This document shows positions 20,919 to 32,126 of a stretch of 64,000 nt of DNA, in pieces. Where the stretch lies: NCBI GenBank assembly GCA_028283605.1, contig JAPWKH010000013.1, positions 1-64,000 on the forward strand, read 5' to 3'. Below the pieces are notes generated by a model. That model was not told the DNA's origin. It made no database searches and saw nothing but the letters and a program-made list of their open reading frames with translations. This stretch comes from Arachidicoccus sp. Lineage in GTDB: Bacteria; Bacteroidota; Bacteroidia; Chitinophagales; Chitinophagaceae. The number at the start of each line of letters is the position of its first letter. Positions within the stretch are counted from its first letter, which is position 1. A program made the position numbers and the translations under genes.

Positions 20919-22580
20919 TCATTTTTTCCCTTTAGCTAAATAATATCCATAATAGAAAATATGAAATACAACCATGATTGCCGTGAATATTATCAGCCCT
21001 ATATCGGAGCCGGCAGTATTGTTATAGTGAAAAAATCCAACAATTATCAATGCTACCGTTAAAGCCAATCCGCAAATAGAAGTTATTTTATAGCTTTTTG
21101 CCCGCTGTATCGCCGGAGCATTTTTATTGATTACACTATGAATAATGCCTCTCGCAAGATAAATATCTAAGCCAATCATCATCCACGCAAGCAGCCTTAT
21201 CCATGTATCGAGTGGCAAAAATGCCATCATGCCAAAACAAGTAAGTACTCCTAAAATTGGTATAACAGGCACTCCCGGTGTTCTGAATGCACGAGGTGCA
21301 TTCGGCTGGGCTTTACGTAAAACCAATACACCTATGCAAACCAATATAAAGGCGAATAATGTACCTATACTCGTCATTTCACCCACTACATTGCCGGGAA
21401 TAAATGCTGCAAACAGACTTACAAATACCATAAATAAAATATTCGATTTTGCAGGTGTACGATACTTGCTATGCAATTGCGAAAATGCTTTGGGCAACAG
21501 TCCATCTTTGCTCATTGAATAAAATACCCGGCTTTGCCCCAACAGCATTACCAGTATTACAGATGCATAACCCAACAATATTGCAATTATGATATATCTG
21601 TTTAACCAAGGATATGCAGGTGTAATTACGCCGGCAGAATTCTTATAACCCATTTGTCCTACCGCAGTTGCAACAGGAGCCAAATGATCTGAGCCGTTGC
21701 CTGCTGTAAATAAATGGTAATTTGCAACGCCAGTCATCACATAAGCAAATAAAATATATAAAATGGTGCAGATTAATAAAGATCCCATAATGCCAATAGG
21801 CATAGACTTTCGTGGATTCTTGGTTTCTTGTGCAGCAGTTGAAACTGCATCGAATCCTATATAAGCAAAGAATACAATTGCTGCCGCTCTGATAACTCCA
21901 GACCAACCAAAAGACCCGAATATGCCGGTATTGACGGGAATTAACGGATGAAGGTTTTCTTGCTTTACAAATTTAAATCCTACAATAATAAATAATGCTA
22001 CGATAGACAATTTCAATATCACAATTACATTATTGACTTTAGCAGATTCACTGATGCCCCTGATAAGCACAAATGACATCAGTATAACTACGAAAACTGC
22101 GGGAAGATTAATAATGCCTCCGGGTTCAAATGGTGTTTTTAATAATGAGTCCGGTAATGAAACTCCCCACGAGTTCAATAGCTTATTTAAATATCCAGAC
22201 CAACTTGATGCTACAGTGGCGGCACCTACAGCATATTCCAATACTAAATCCCAGCCAATAATCCATGCGATAAATTCTCCCATAGTAGCGTAAGAGTAAG
22301 TGTATGCACTACCCGCAACAGGAATCATAGAGGCGAATTCCGCATAACACAAACCCGCAAAGCCGCAGCCCACAGCAGCTATAATAAAGGAAATCATAAT
22401 GCCGGGACCTGCATTGTTCCCCGCGGCAACACCAGTGATGGAAAAAAGTCCCGCGCCGATAATGGCACCAATGCCTAATGCTACAAGTGCTCCGGATGTT
22501 AAAGTTTTTTTCAAACCATTTTCCGAATCATTGGCTTCTATCAGCAAACTGTCAAGCGATTTCTTGGCAAATAAACTCAT
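20919..22580 (-). CDS. APC superfamily amino acid permease
   Basis: 553 residues with about 12 to 14 transmembrane helices. It has the N-terminal KKTLTSGALVALGIGAIIGAGLFSITGVAAG motif, GCGFAGLCYAEFASMIPVAGSAYTYSYATMGEF and FFAYIGFDAVSTAAQETKNPRKSMPIGI, which mark the cationic amino acid transporter (YfnA/CAT-like) branch. It should import amino acids across the inner membrane with a proton. Substrate is not determinable by eye. It is flanked by terminators on both sides, so it is a monocistronic unit. Confidence 0.93.
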   Translation of the reverse strand: MSLFAKKSLDSLLIEANDSENGLKKTLTSGALVALGIGAIIGAGLFSITGVAAGNNAGPGIMISFIIAAVGCGFAGLCYAEFASMIPVAGSAYTYSYATMGEFIAWIIGWDLVLEYAVGAATVASSWSGYLNKLLNSWGVSLPDSLLKTPFEPGGIINLPAVFVVILMSFVLIRGISESAKVNNVIVILKLSIVALFIIVGFKFVKQENLHPLIPVNTGIFGSFGWSGVIRAAAIVFFAYIGFDAVSTAAQETKNPRKSMPIGIMGSLLICTILYILFAYVMTGVANYHLFTAGNGSDHLAPVATAVGQMGYKNSAGVITPAYPWLNRYIIIAILLGYASVILVMLLGQSRVFYSMSKDGLLPKAFSQLHSKYRTPAKSNILFMVFVSLFAAFIPGNVVGEMTSIGTLFAFILVCIGVLVLRKAQPNAPRAFRTPGVPVIPILGVLTCFGMMAFLPLDTWIRLLAWMMIGLDIYLARGIIHSVINKNAPAIQRAKSYKITSICGLALTVALIIVGFFHYNNTAGSDIGLIIFTAIMVVFHIFYYGYYLAKGKK

Positions 22581-22704
22581 GATTATATTTTATTATAAAA
22601 AAATTAATATGCGGAAAATTAAGGTATTATTTTTAAGAAATAGCAAAACAGTAATTTTTTGATACAAAAAATAGGGAACCCCTTTTTATAAATTATATGC
22701 TATT

Positions 22705-22747
22705 ATATAAATTAAGAAATCCACCGGATTTGATCCAATGGATTTCT
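22705..22747 (-). terminator. Stem-loop after the T9SS surface protein gene
   Basis: AGAAATCCA (22715-22723) pairs with TGGATTTCT (22739-22747), 24 nt past the stop of the surface protein on the minus strand. The following tail is only moderately T-rich. Confidence 0.5.
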
Positions 22748-22770
22748 CAGCTTTTTTGAAATGTTTAATT

Positions 22771-25100
22771 TTACAGTTTTATAAATTGCCTGGTCTCTTT
22801 ATTATTTTGGCTTTTAAAAACCAGTATATAAGATCCGGACGAATATTTTGATACATCTATTATTGTTTGGACAGATTGTGCCGGAACAACATAAGAATTT
22901 ATTAATTGCCCGTTAATTGTATAAATTGAAATAATGCTTCCCTGCGTGCTCGCATCATAGTTTATATTCAATTTGTTGCGTACGGGATTCGGGAAAACAG
23001 ACAAGCCATCTGTCAATAATGAATTAACCGGTATGACTTTGCTATAATTGTAACTGCCATCGCTATTGATCATTTTCAACCGGTAGTATGATGGGTTATA
23101 ATTTACAAGGTCGGTAAAAGAGTAATTATCTACCACTTCATTTTTGGCTGCTATACTTCCTATTTCAGCGAACGTTTTTCCGTCCGATCCTTTTTCTATC
23201 GAATACCGGCTTACATCTACTTCATTAACGGATTGCCATTTTAAAGTTACTTGTTTAAATAAGGCAGACGCTGTAAAAGAAATCAGTGAAAGCGCTGTTA
23301 TATGGTTTCCATCAAAAGCCCCATCCATGCCAATGGCAAATGGAGAAAAGCTGGTGTAGGCAACCGTATTTTGTGCAGTATAAGGCCCGTTGCCTTTGGT
23401 GGTAACAGCCTGCTTCTGCCAGCTTCCACTTACATAATGGCCAATTACATTGTTGCTGTCTATAGTATAATTTGATGCGCCTGCTGCATCGGCGGCATTC
23501 CATTGCAAGGTAATGATTGCGCTGCTTCCACCCGAAACATCTTCGGATAAATCCCATAATATAGGCACTATCTTATCGGAATTGGTTACCGGTATAGAGC
23601 TGGTCGGAGATTGTATATTAAGAGAAAAATTATCCGTTGTTCCACTATTGTTAAGTGTGAGCGGTGTATAGCTTGAGGTTGAATAACCGGCAGGGAAAAT
23701 AACATTCACTGAAGCGCTGCCGATATTGTTTATTTTCAATTTTCCAATTCCGTTGGTTACAACATAACTTGAAGAGGAACCGCCGGTAATAGATGTGGGA
23801 TTTGCGATAGACAATGTATTTGCGCCGGCAATTATTTTCCCGCGCGTAAGGTTTAAATTATTACCAATAGCTAAATTATTATTTAATGTAAGAGTGGAAG
23901 CATTGTTGAGTGTGAGGTTATATAAGTTGCTGATGCCCGAAATCGAATCGTCAGTCCCATTAAAAGTTACTGTATTGGTATTTGGAGTAAATGTTCCGTT
24001 ATTAACCAAATTACCTCCGATATTCAGATCGCCATTCAGTACAAATGTTGCACCGCTATCAATCATAAAATTACCGGAAAGAGAGCGGATAGATCCGGCT
24101 CCTGCAACGGTTCCATTTATAACTTCTATGTTAGCCGGATAGCCGGGATTGGAAGTGCCCGTAAGCCATTCAGAACCTACACTTGTCGCTGAACCGGTAT
24201 TATATCTTAATATAGATGAAGGCCCGTAAACAAGCGTTCTCGTAGCGGTTGCATCTGTTTTATCAATAGCAGCCGTTCCGGATACAATAGAACCTCCCTG
24301 ATCAATTTGACAAATACCATTGCAAGTGAGGTTGGCATTAATAGTTGCAGCTGCCGCTACTTCAAAAGTACCTTCTATCGTAATAGACCCTACAGCAGAA
24401 CTTGAATAACTTGTGGTCAGTGAAGTATTAGATATTACTTTCAATAATTTGGTAACGATACGAGAGCCTGCTCCGTAAGTTCCAACAGAACCGGTTCCTT
24501 GAATAATTATGTTTCGTGGCGCCGTGGTGGTAAATTCATTGGTTGTATATGTTCTGCCCCAATAAATACTCGCATCTGAAACAGTTGTCGCGGATGTGTT
24601 GTTAAAAACAAGCCAGACAGTACTGTCATACACAAAATGCGTGCCTGTAAGGCTTTTACTGGAAGTGCCGGACTGATATTTACCTGTATTGTGCCGCTGT
24701 TAATATTTACTGTACCATTCGATGTCAAAGTGGATGATAAAACTAACGTTCCGTTTACGGTAGTCGTACTTGGCTTGCCGCGGGTTAAAGCAGCAGCAAC
24801 TGTTACAGTTAAGCCATTAGGAATTGCCACACTTGAGCTTGAATCCGGCACGCTGCCTCCTGACCATATACTTGCAGTTGCCCAATTTCCATTATTAATT
24901 GCGATATAGGCAGGGATGTTTGTAGAAGAATCTGTACTGCTAATAGTAAACGCTGCAGAAGAACCTTTGTAATTACCCTCCGGTAAAACTATACCTTTTG
25001 TGATAGCAATGGTTGAGGTGGCGAGCATTTGCGATGAATAACCAAGCTCTTTGTATCCTTGACAAATCATTGTATTGAGTACGCCGAAGTTTAGATTCAT
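22771..25100 (-). pseudogene. T9SS-sorted surface protein, frameshifted and lacking its signal peptide
   Basis: A 3' part of 620 codons contains repetitive beta-rich segments (SGNFMIDSGATFVLNGDLNIGG, NNLAIGNNLNLTRGKI), a linker (KQVTLKWQSVNEVDVSRYSIEKGSDGKTF) and a canonical C-terminal type IX secretion signal (LSVFPNPVRNKLNINYD to YILVFKSQNNKETRQFIKL). The 5' part (197 codons, including WATASIWSGGSVPDS and TVNGTLVLSSTLTSNGTVNI) is in another frame, and the two fit together around 24660-24700. The first in-frame ATG at 25100 is preceded at once by a stop and has no signal peptide. A secreted protein must have had one, so the original 5' end is missing. The product would be an adhesin-like or enzyme-associated surface protein. 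Confidence 0.8.
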
Positions 25101-25654
25101 TTTGTTCTTTTAATTCAAGAATTTCAATATTCGGTTCATCAGACGTTTTTACCAAATATTTCATATATTTTATTTGCTCAATCCAGTTGTCAATATCCTT
25201 TTTATGAATTGTTGTTGCAGGCTCATATTTACCTAAAATATTATTTGCGGAAATGACTTTATAGTCTACATTATGCTTTGGTAAATTTATTATAGATGAG
25301 TGTAAATTAAAATAATAACTAAAAGTAAAGCAAGCATTATCTTTAATGAGCCATAATAATCCCACATTGAATTGAATTACTGTGTGAATTGACAATAGGC
25401 TATTGTATGTTTCTACAAATCCGTAAATAATAGCCTTTGAATTAATAAGATATTTCAAAGAACTTTTGCCAATTTCATCAGCGAATTTTTCGTATTCATT
25501 TATCAAATTAGCTACTCTTCCAAAGTTGTTAGTCAAAAAGAATTTATCATAGAATATCTCATTGTAATTGTCTTCTTCTATAATTAGGTTTCGGCTAGGA
25601 CATCATATTACCAACCACTTTATCATAGTCAATTCTTTCTTCAAACCTAAGCAT
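25101..25654 (-). pseudogene. Broken gene of unknown function between GH16 and the surface protein
   Basis: An ATG 2 nt past the GH16 stop starts MLRFEERIDYDKVVGNMMS and stops. The neighbouring frame continues with RNLIIEEDNYNEIFYDKFF, then about 160 residues (LINEYEKFADEIGKSSLKYL, FVETYNSLLSIHTVIQFN, DNWIEQIKYMKYLVKTSDEP) up to the point where the truncated surface protein begins. One shift around 25590-25600 would join the two. I do not recognise the family. It is predicted to be helical and non-secreted. The frame runs on past 25100 overlapping the surface protein, so its natural 3' end may also be lost. Confidence 0.45.
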
Positions 25655-25655
25655 T

Positions 25656-26519
25656 TCATTCCTTATAATATCTCACATAATCAAAATCCGCTTCGTCATA
25701 ATCGAGATTAGGCATGATACTGCATCCGGTTAATCCCACTGAGGTCAAAAGAATATTTGCAGGTTTGATTTGCATTGACGACCATGTTTTAGATATTTTA
25801 TAGCCGACGACTTCTATATTGTTGAAATAATATTTAATTGAATCACTAGTGACAAGGCATCCATATAAATTAAAGCTTTTATCTAAAGTAGGAAATTTAT
25901 CGCCTTTCACATTATAGCCGAATAAAGTGAGCCCTAATGGATCATAATATGGATTCCAGTCAATAGTACCACAATGATATGTCTGATTTATTTCGGAATC
26001 CGAAGTATTTTCTTCTATATCAATTTCATTGTTTTTTACGGTGTAATATTGAATTGTCCAAAATGATGTATGCCAATTATTTGCAGATGGAAACTTTACA
26101 CTACATTCATAATATCCTGTATCAAAAAGCGATTTGGATATTACACCCCCACTTGTAAACTGCAATTGTGAAGGAGTGCTACTTACTCCGTTTTCGTTTT
26201 CTATAAAAGATTTTTCCTTTATTAATTTTATTTTCAATAGCCCATCTTCAACTATAATATTTTTTGAAAGATTATTACTACTTATTCTTTCGCCATATCT
26301 ATAATTCCATAATGCAGTATCCAAAGACTTTTCATTAAATTCATCACTCCATGCAAGTTGGAATTTTTTACCATTTATGAAATGTTGCAAATTACTATCA
26401 TTGTCGACTACTAACGTACTTGTACCTATAGATGTGTTATTATTTAAAGCATCTTTTTTGCAAGAATAAAATAACAAAAAAAGGCTCAAGAAGATGAGGA
26501 TGTATTTTGGTTGTCCCAT
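25656..26519 (-). CDS. Glycoside hydrolase family 16-like lipoprotein
   Basis: 287 residues with a lipobox (LLFYSC, Cys20). The GH16 jelly-roll is marked by FQLAWSDEFNEKSLDTALWNYRYG, SGGVISKSLFDTGYYECSVKFP and the catalytic motif NNEIDIEEN, which supplies the E-x-D-x-x-E residues (Glu165, Asp167, Glu170). GH16 enzymes hydrolyse beta-1,3- or beta-1,4-glucans, agars and carrageenans. The specificity is not clear here. It is anchored on the cell surface or periplasmic face of a membrane. No SusC/D pair is adjacent, and the downstream genes are decayed. Confidence 0.88.
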   Translation of the reverse strand: MGQPKYILIFLSLFLLFYSCKKDALNNNTSIGTSTLVVDNDSNLQHFINGKKFQLAWSDEFNEKSLDTALWNYRYGERISSNNLSKNIIVEDGLLKIKLIKEKSFIENENGVSSTPSQLQFTSGGVISKSLFDTGYYECSVKFPSANNWHTSFWTIQYYTVKNNEIDIEENTSDSEINQTYHCGTIDWNPYYDPLGLTLFGYNVKGDKFPTLDKSFNLYGCLVTSDSIKYYFNNIEVVGYKISKTWSSMQIKPANILLTSVGLTGCSIMPNLDYDEADFDYVRYYKE

Positions 26520-26673
26520 TTTTGTATCAGTTGAGGTAGGTTTTAAGCAAAATAAAAGAATAAATCCTGATTTATATATGATTAATTAATTATTTTTTTT
26601 AAAGTTCTTATACCCAAACCTAGGAGTTTCATTCAAAATCGTAAAGTCATACGAACAAGAGTTCGATTAAAAA

Positions 26674-27612
26674 TAATTAATTCAAGTTGCTATTTGAGAT
26701 ATAATTAAAATAAAGCATTTAAGTCATTAAGTTTGGGTTGAACAAACAAACAGAACAAACTTAAATGCTTGTGGAAGATAAAATTATAGCAATTTATTGT
26801 TTTATAGACGATGTGTTGAAAAGTATGAATCACAAAGAAGATAAAAGACGCAAGGTTTCCGAAAGTGAGATACTGACCACTGCAGTAGTAGCGGGGAAAT
26901 ATTTTTATGGACATCAACACAGGGCCATATTATACATGAAAAGCAGCGGACTAATTCCTTCGATGCTCGATAAAAGTCGCTTCAATAGAAGATTACACAA
27001 AGTGGCAGCTTTGTTGCACGAATTATTTTCTGTTATAACGCATTATATTCAATACATCCGTTGTGATATGCAATACATTATTGATTCTTTTCCGGTAGCC
27101 TTGTGTGATAATATACGGATACAAAACAGCAAAATAGCAAAGGGCAATTCATGGAGAGGATATACAGCCAGTATGCGCCGCTATTTTTATGGAATTAAAG
27201 TACAGCTCATTGTCAATAACAAAGGCATTCCCGTGCAGTTTCATTTTATCACGGGCAAGACTGCCGATGGCAAACATGTGGAAGATATATTAAAGCATCT
27301 TCAACCGGAAGCTACTGTTTAAGCCGACAGCGCTTATAACAGTTACAAAGCCGAAGATAATTTAAGGAACAACCATTGCATATTCTTGCTGGCGCAACGA
27401 AAAAGTAATAGTAAACGAACCGATACGAAAGAACAAATGCAACATAAATTCAAAATGAGAAAGCGTGTGGAAGCCACTATCAGCAATATCAAAAAACTCT
27501 TCCCGAGAACTATTCATGCTGTTACGCTCAACGGATTCTTAATAAAATTGTGCTGCTTTATTTGCGTTGAACAGTTTAAACACTTCTTTTAAATAGCAAC
27601 TTGAATTAATTA
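26674..27612 (+). mobile_element. IS982-like insertion sequence
   Basis: A 939-bp element bounded by 22-bp perfect inverted repeats (26674-26695 and 27591-27612, containing TTCAAGTTGCTATTT). It carries one transposase frame that fills nearly the whole length. The palindromic TAATTA at both edges makes the exact end and any target duplication ambiguous. It sits next to a broken integrase gene. Confidence 0.85.
26765..27592 (+). pseudogene. IS982-type DDE transposase, interrupted by a stop codon
   Basis: The first 185 codons (MLVEDKIIAIYCFIDDVLK, KSRFNRRLHKVAALLHELF, the first catalytic Asp in QYIIDSFPVALCDN, then YGIKVQLIVNNKGIPVQFHFITGKTADGKHVEDIL) are followed by TAA where the family has an aromatic residue before the second catalytic Asp (TV-stop-ADSAYNSYKAEDNL). 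The frame then continues to KRVEATISNIKKLFPRTIHAVTLNGFLIKL. A single nonsense change explains this, so this copy should be immobile on its own. Confidence 0.85.
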
Positions 27613-27613
27613 T

Positions 27614-28250
27614 AATAATTATAATAATTGTTTTTTATGTGATTCACTATTATTCGTCTCTCCTCTTCAGTCGGTGGTCGGTGCGCAAATGATTTAATTC
27701 TTCTTTTGTTTTTATTTTTTCAACGGGATTGTATTCGATAATTTCAAATTCCTCAATCTTAATTAGAAATGTAGATAAATGTTCGCGATGTTTATTGTAC
27801 CCTTCGCTCCCAGCCTTCTTATTGCGGCAGCCTTCTCAAGCAATGTAATATAATGCGGACACCTTAGCTCTACAATTTTTCTATTATCAATGCCGAGCAT
27901 AATAGAGGCTTCAAGAAAATATTTTTTTGTTGATTTATAATCAGAGCGAGATTTCTTTTCCCAATCGGGTAATTTCTTTTTGAATGAAAATTCTAACACT
28001 TCTGAAAAAGTCATTTCACGCAAGAAATCTATTTCCATTTCGTCGAAAGAAAATTTTTTTCGATTTCTTCAATTGGAAAGGGATAAGAATTAGTAATAAG
28101 ATTCCATCCTATTATTTTTAACTTATAAACAATTTCGTTTTGAAACGCCGTAAGAGTTTGGCGAATTTGGGCTTTGTTTAAACCTTTGGCGTTGGTTCCT
28201 CCCTTTTTAATTAGTTTGCTCCTGCCTATGCTTTCATTAAAAAATCGGAA
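27614..28250 (-). pseudogene. Tyrosine recombinase/phage integrase fragment, N-terminal and core-binding part
   Basis: Three frames must be joined to read it: FRFFNESIGRSKLIKKGGT to IEEIEKN, then FSFDEMEIDFLREMTFSEVLEFSF to LEKAAAIRRLGAKG, then YNKHREHLSTFLIKIEEFEIIEYNPVEKI and PTEEERRIIVNHIKNNYY. This is the SAM-like core-binding domain of a Bacteroidota integrase and the very start of its catalytic domain. The reading ends where the IS982-like element begins. The catalytic Arg/His/Tyr part is not found on the other side of the element. It lies just past the 3' end of tRNA-fMet, a classic site for integrated elements. Confidence 0.7.
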
Positions 28251-28399
28251 CTAAACATAAGATGTAGTACCGATTTTAATCTTTGGATCCGTCCATAGTT
28301 TTTTTATCCAAAATAAAATAGCATTTTAGTTGTTAACTAAAATTGTTAACTTTTGATGCTAATTACTGCATAATAATAAATAAAGAACTAAAAAACTTG

Positions 28400-28471
<72 letters not shown>

Positions 28472-28562
28472 ATATTAAGTTTATATAAATAATCGCTTTT
28501 TGTATGTGTTGTTTTTCAAATGGAGTGCAAAGATAAGACTTATCTTATTAGCAGCCAAACTT

Positions 28563-29309
28563 TTAAACAACTCTTTTAATAATTCTTAATTTATGTGTGC
28601 GTTCCCCATTATCAACATTTACAATTCCTTGCGCATCTATTTTATCTATTCGCACTTTTCCCGAGGAATGAATAATGTTTTCTTTGTTTAATATTATTCC
28701 TACGTGTATTATTCTACCGTCTTCATTATCAAAATAAGCCAAATCGCCACACTTACTCTGATCCAGATAATCAATTGTCTCTCCTATTGTTGCTTGCTGA
28801 TAAGTATCTCTTGGGAGATAAACGCCGAAAAAGGAATATACTAATTGTGCAAAGCCGCTGCAATCAATACCAAAAGAAGAGCGACCACCCCAGAGGTAGG
28901 AAGTGTTTATGAATTTGAAAGCGATATTTTTTATTTCATCCTCTGAAAAAACAATCAATTTTTTGTACTCTATATTAGAATAATCAACAGTGTATTTCCC
29001 AATATTTTTTATATCAAAAACCGGCGTTCCAATTGAAATGCGCATGGGTAAATTATTAAATAAAATATTCCCTTCTTCATAAGCATAACCTAATATTTTT
29101 AATGGTTCTGTATCTTTTATTTCGGTTATTTGTGAATACTGAATCCAACCTTCGTAATGATTCAAATCTGTTTTTATTTTAATAAAATTTTTATCTACTT
29201 CCAAAACTTTTGCCGTTTCTCCGAACAGCAATTCACTTACCATTTCCGAACGGTGAAATGATTCCGCACGCAGTGGGGCTGCCGGAACAATAGAAATTAC
29301 TTTTTGCAT
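28563..29309 (-). CDS. NlpC/P60 family cell wall peptidase with SH3-like domains
   Basis: 248 residues from the Met chosen because it begins MQKVISIVPAAPLRAESFHRSEM, the usual N-terminus of YkfC-like proteins. An upstream start would overlap the lepA leader. Two SH3-like segments (LLFGETAKVLEVDKNFIKIKTD; ILFNNLPMRISIGTPV) precede the papain-like catalytic domain with Cys150 (GGRSSFGIDCSGFAQLV) and His202 (GRIIHVGIIL). The family cleaves gamma-D-Glu-diaminopimelate bonds in peptidoglycan or in recycled muropeptides. No clear signal peptide is visible, which favours a cytoplasmic, recycling role. Divergent from lepA. Confidence 0.9.
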   Translation of the reverse strand: MQKVISIVPAAPLRAESFHRSEMVSELLFGETAKVLEVDKNFIKIKTDLNHYEGWIQYSQITEIKDTEPLKILGYAYEEGNILFNNLPMRISIGTPVFDIKNIGKYTVDYSNIEYKKLIVFSEDEIKNIAFKFINTSYLWGGRSSFGIDCSGFAQLVYSFFGVYLPRDTYQQATIGETIDYLDQSKCGDLAYFDNEDGRIIHVGIILNKENIIHSSGKVRIDKIDAQGIVNVDNGERTHKLRIIKRVV

Positions 29310-29406
29310 AAAAACTTTTATTTCACTCAAAAATAGTTTATAAAGTTTATACGAATTGCTTAATTCCAAATGCGTAATCATCATTCAAGATATTATCTTT
29401 GCGCCA

Positions 29407-31191
29407 ATGAAGAATATTAGAAACTTTTGCATTATTGCACACATTGATCATGGAAAGAGTACTTTGGCAGACAGATTACTCGAACATACCAAAACTATCA
29501 GCGAACGTGATATGATGAACCAGGTCTTGGACGACATGGATCTCGAACGGGAAAAAGGTATTACCATTAAAAGCCATGCTATTCAGATGGAATATGTACT
29601 GAACGGCAATAAATATATTTTCAATTTAATAGATACGCCCGGCCATGTGGATTTCAGCTATGAAGTAAGCCGTGCGCTTGCAGCATGTGAAGGCGCATTA
29701 TTATTGGTAGATGCTACGCAAGGTATTCAGGCGCAAACCATCAGCAATTTATATTTGGCTTTGGAAAATGACCTGGAAATAATTCCGGTCATCAACAAAA
29801 TAGATATGGACGGTGCAATGATTCCCGAAGTAAGGGATCAGATCATTGACCTTATCGGTTGTAAAGATGAAGATATCTTACTCGCCAGTGGCAAATCCGG
29901 CATTGGGATTGAAGAAATATTGGAGGCTATCGTAAAACGGATACCTGCTCCTACAGGCAACGAAACAGCGCCTTTACAGGCATTGATTTTTGATAGTGTT
30001 TTCAATAGTTTCAGAGGAATCATTGCCTATTTCCGCGTTTACAACGGTACTATCAAAAAAGGAGATAAAATTAAATTTATCAATACCGGTCAGGAATACT
30101 TTGCCGATGAGGTTGGTGTGCTGGGAATGGGAATGAAGCCCACCAAAGATGTAAAAGCCGGCGATGTAGGCTATATTATTACAGGTATTAAAAACGCAAA
30201 AGAAGTAAAAGTTGGCGACACCATTACGCTTCCGGAAAATCCCGGAAAATCCATTAAAGGATTTGAAGAAGTAAAGCCAATGGTTTTCGCAGGTATCTTT
30301 CCTGTAGTTACGGAAGATTTTGAAGAGTTGCGCGATTGCATGGAGAAACTCCAATTGAACGACGCTTCACTTACTTTTGAACTGGAAACTTCGCAGGCGT
30401 TAGGTTTTGGTTTCCGTTGCGGTTTCCTGGGATTGCTGCACATGGAAATTATTCAGGAGCGGTTAGAAAGGGAATTTAACCAAACAGTGATTACCACAGT
30501 TCCAAACGTAAGCTTTAGCGCATATACTACAAAAGGCGAAAAAATTATTGTAAATAATCCGGGACAAATGCCCGATACCACAAAACTGGAAAGAGTCGAA
30601 GAGCCTTTTATTCGTGCGCAAATAATTACCCAATCGGATTATACAGGCAATATTATGACATTGTGTTTGGGCAAGCGTGGCATATTGACTAATCAAACCT
30701 ATATCACACCAACACGCGTTGAGCTTACGTTTGAAATGCCATTAACAGAAATCGTATTTGATTTTTATGATAAATTAAAAAGCCAGACACGCGGTTATGC
30801 ATCGTTTGATTATACGCCGCTCGACTACAGGGAAAGCGATATTGTGAAGATGGATATTTTGTTAAACGGCGATAAAGTAGATGCACTAAGTGCGTTGATT
30901 CACCGAAGCCGGGCGCAGGATTTCGGAAGAAAATTATGTGAAAAATTAAAGGAGCTTCTCCCGAGACAACAGTTCCAAATTGCCATTCAGGCTGCGGTAG
31001 GCGCGAAAGTTTTAGCAAGGGAAAATATTAGCGCCATGCGAAAAGATGTTACCGCAAAGTGCTATGGCGGCGACATTTCGCGCAAGCGTAAATTATTGGA
31101 AAAACAAAAAGAAGGAAAGAAGCGTATGCGCCAAATTGGAAACGTAGAAGTACCACAGGAAGCGTTCTTAGCTGTATTGAAATTAGATTAA
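29407..31191 (+). CDS. lepA: Translation elongation factor 4 (LepA)
   Basis: 594 residues from [28 protein letters not shown]. An earlier in-frame ATG at 29356 is out of register with the family. GTPase motifs [17 protein letters not shown] and NKIDM are followed by domain II, an EF-G-like domain ([22 protein letters not shown]) and the LepA-specific C-terminus ([29 protein letters not shown]). It is a ribosome-associated GTPase affecting initiation or back-translocation. Full length and intact. Confidence 0.97.
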   Translation: MKNIRNFCIIAHIDHGKSTLADRLLEHTKTISERDMMNQVLDDMDLEREKGITIKSHAIQMEYVLNGNKYIFNLIDTPGHVDFSYEVSRALAACEGALLLVDATQGIQAQTISNLYLALENDLEIIPVINKIDMDGAMIPEVRDQIIDLIGCKDEDILLASGKSGIGIEEILEAIVKRIPAPTGNETAPLQALIFDSVFNSFRGIIAYFRVYNGTIKKGDKIKFINTGQEYFADEVGVLGMGMKPTKDVKAGDVGYIITGIKNAKEVKVGDTITLPENPGKSIKGFEEVKPMVFAGIFPVVTEDFEELRDCMEKLQLNDASLTFELETSQALGFGFRCGFLGLLHMEIIQERLEREFNQTVITTVPNVSFSAYTTKGEKIIVNNPGQMPDTTKLERVEEPFIRAQIITQSDYTGNIMTLCLGKRGILTNQTYITPTRVELTFEMPLTEIVFDFYDKLKSQTRGYASFDYTPLDYRESDIVKMDILLNGDKVDALSALIHRSRAQDFGRKLCEKLKELLPRQQFQIAIQAAVGAKVLARENISAMRKDVTAKCYGGDISRKRKLLEKQKEGKKRMRQIGNVEVPQEAFLAVLKLD

Positions 31192-31226
31192 TTCATTTTT
31201 ACGAAAAAGGCTCAATTTAGTTTTCA

Positions 31227-31234
31227 TATATTTG
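31227..31234 (+). promoter_or_regulatory. Bacteroidota -7 box TATATTTG
   Basis: Matches the TAnnTTTG consensus of the major Bacteroidota sigma factor and lies 16 nt before the start codon of the TonB-like gene. The leader would be very short. Confidence 0.5.
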
Positions 31235-31250
31235 TAGCAAAGAGTTTGTT

Positions 31251-32126
31251 TTGAAAAACGAAGAACAATCTAAAAATATAAAAGCAATCGGATATACATT
31301 AGGAACAAGTATATTGCTCATTGCCATTTTGTTATTAGTAAGTTGGACTTTACCGACAACGCCTGCGCCCGTTGTCGATAACGGAATTGAAGTAAATTTA
31401 GGTAATAGTGACGAAGGCTTGGGCGATGTAGCTCCACAGTTGCCCGGTGATCCTTCGGAAGATGTAAAGCAGACTGATAACCCACCGCCGACTGCCGCTA
31501 CACAAGACAAGCCGGTTGAGTCTAAAGAAGTTGCAGATAATAATGACAATGATGTACCTGTAATAAAAACATCTTCTAAGCCTAAGAAGATTAAAGAATT
31601 AAAGAAAAGGGCGATAGAAAAATCAGTTGCCAAACATGTAGAAAGTAAAACAATTAATAAAACCCCGGCGCCGCCATCTCCTAAAGCCATATACAAAGGT
31701 GGCACCAATAAAAGCACCGGAGGTAATAATGCAGACAGTTACAATGGTGTACGCAACCAAGGAATTGCCGGAGGCAATGGAGATCAGGGAAAATTAAATG
31801 GCAACCCAAATTCTGATAATTATAACGGCAACGGTGGTACAGGCACAAGCGGTATCAGCATACGCAGCGGATTATCAAACAGAAGATTTGTTGGAGGACG
31901 CACTTTCGAAGATAAATTTAATGAAAATGCCAAAGTCGCCGTGGATATTATCGTAAATGCTTCCGGTCAGGTTACTTCAGCAAGCATCAATCCGCGCGGC
32001 ACTACAACTACCAACAGCAATATCCTGAATATAGCCAAGCGAAAAGCAAGGGAAATAAAATTCAATAAAAGTGATATTCAGGCGCAAACCGGTACAATTG
32101 TTTTTAATTTTAAATTAAAGGGGTAA
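31251..32126 (+). CDS. TonB-like energy transducer or cell envelope protein
   Basis: 291 residues, starting at a TTG (no ATG fits, and the first residues KNEEQSKNIKAIGYTLGTS lead straight into the membrane segment ILLIAILLLVSWTLP). A Pro/Lys/Asp-rich and Gly/Asn-rich periplasmic linker follows, then a C-terminal domain (FVGGRTFEDKFNENAKVAVDIIVNASGQVTSASI to IVFNFKLKG) resembling the TonB C-terminus as in the 'TonB family' proteins of Bacteroidota. It may transmit ExbB/ExbD energy to outer membrane receptors, but no exbB or exbD is nearby. It could equally be a TolA-like protein. Confidence 0.75.
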   Translation: MKNEEQSKNIKAIGYTLGTSILLIAILLLVSWTLPTTPAPVVDNGIEVNLGNSDEGLGDVAPQLPGDPSEDVKQTDNPPPTAATQDKPVESKEVADNNDNDVPVIKTSSKPKKIKELKKRAIEKSVAKHVESKTINKTPAPPSPKAIYKGGTNKSTGGNNADSYNGVRNQGIAGGNGDQGKLNGNPNSDNYNGNGGTGTSGISIRSGLSNRRFVGGRTFEDKFNENAKVAVDIIVNASGQVTSASINPRGTTTTNSNILNIAKRKAREIKFNKSDIQAQTGTIVFNFKLKG

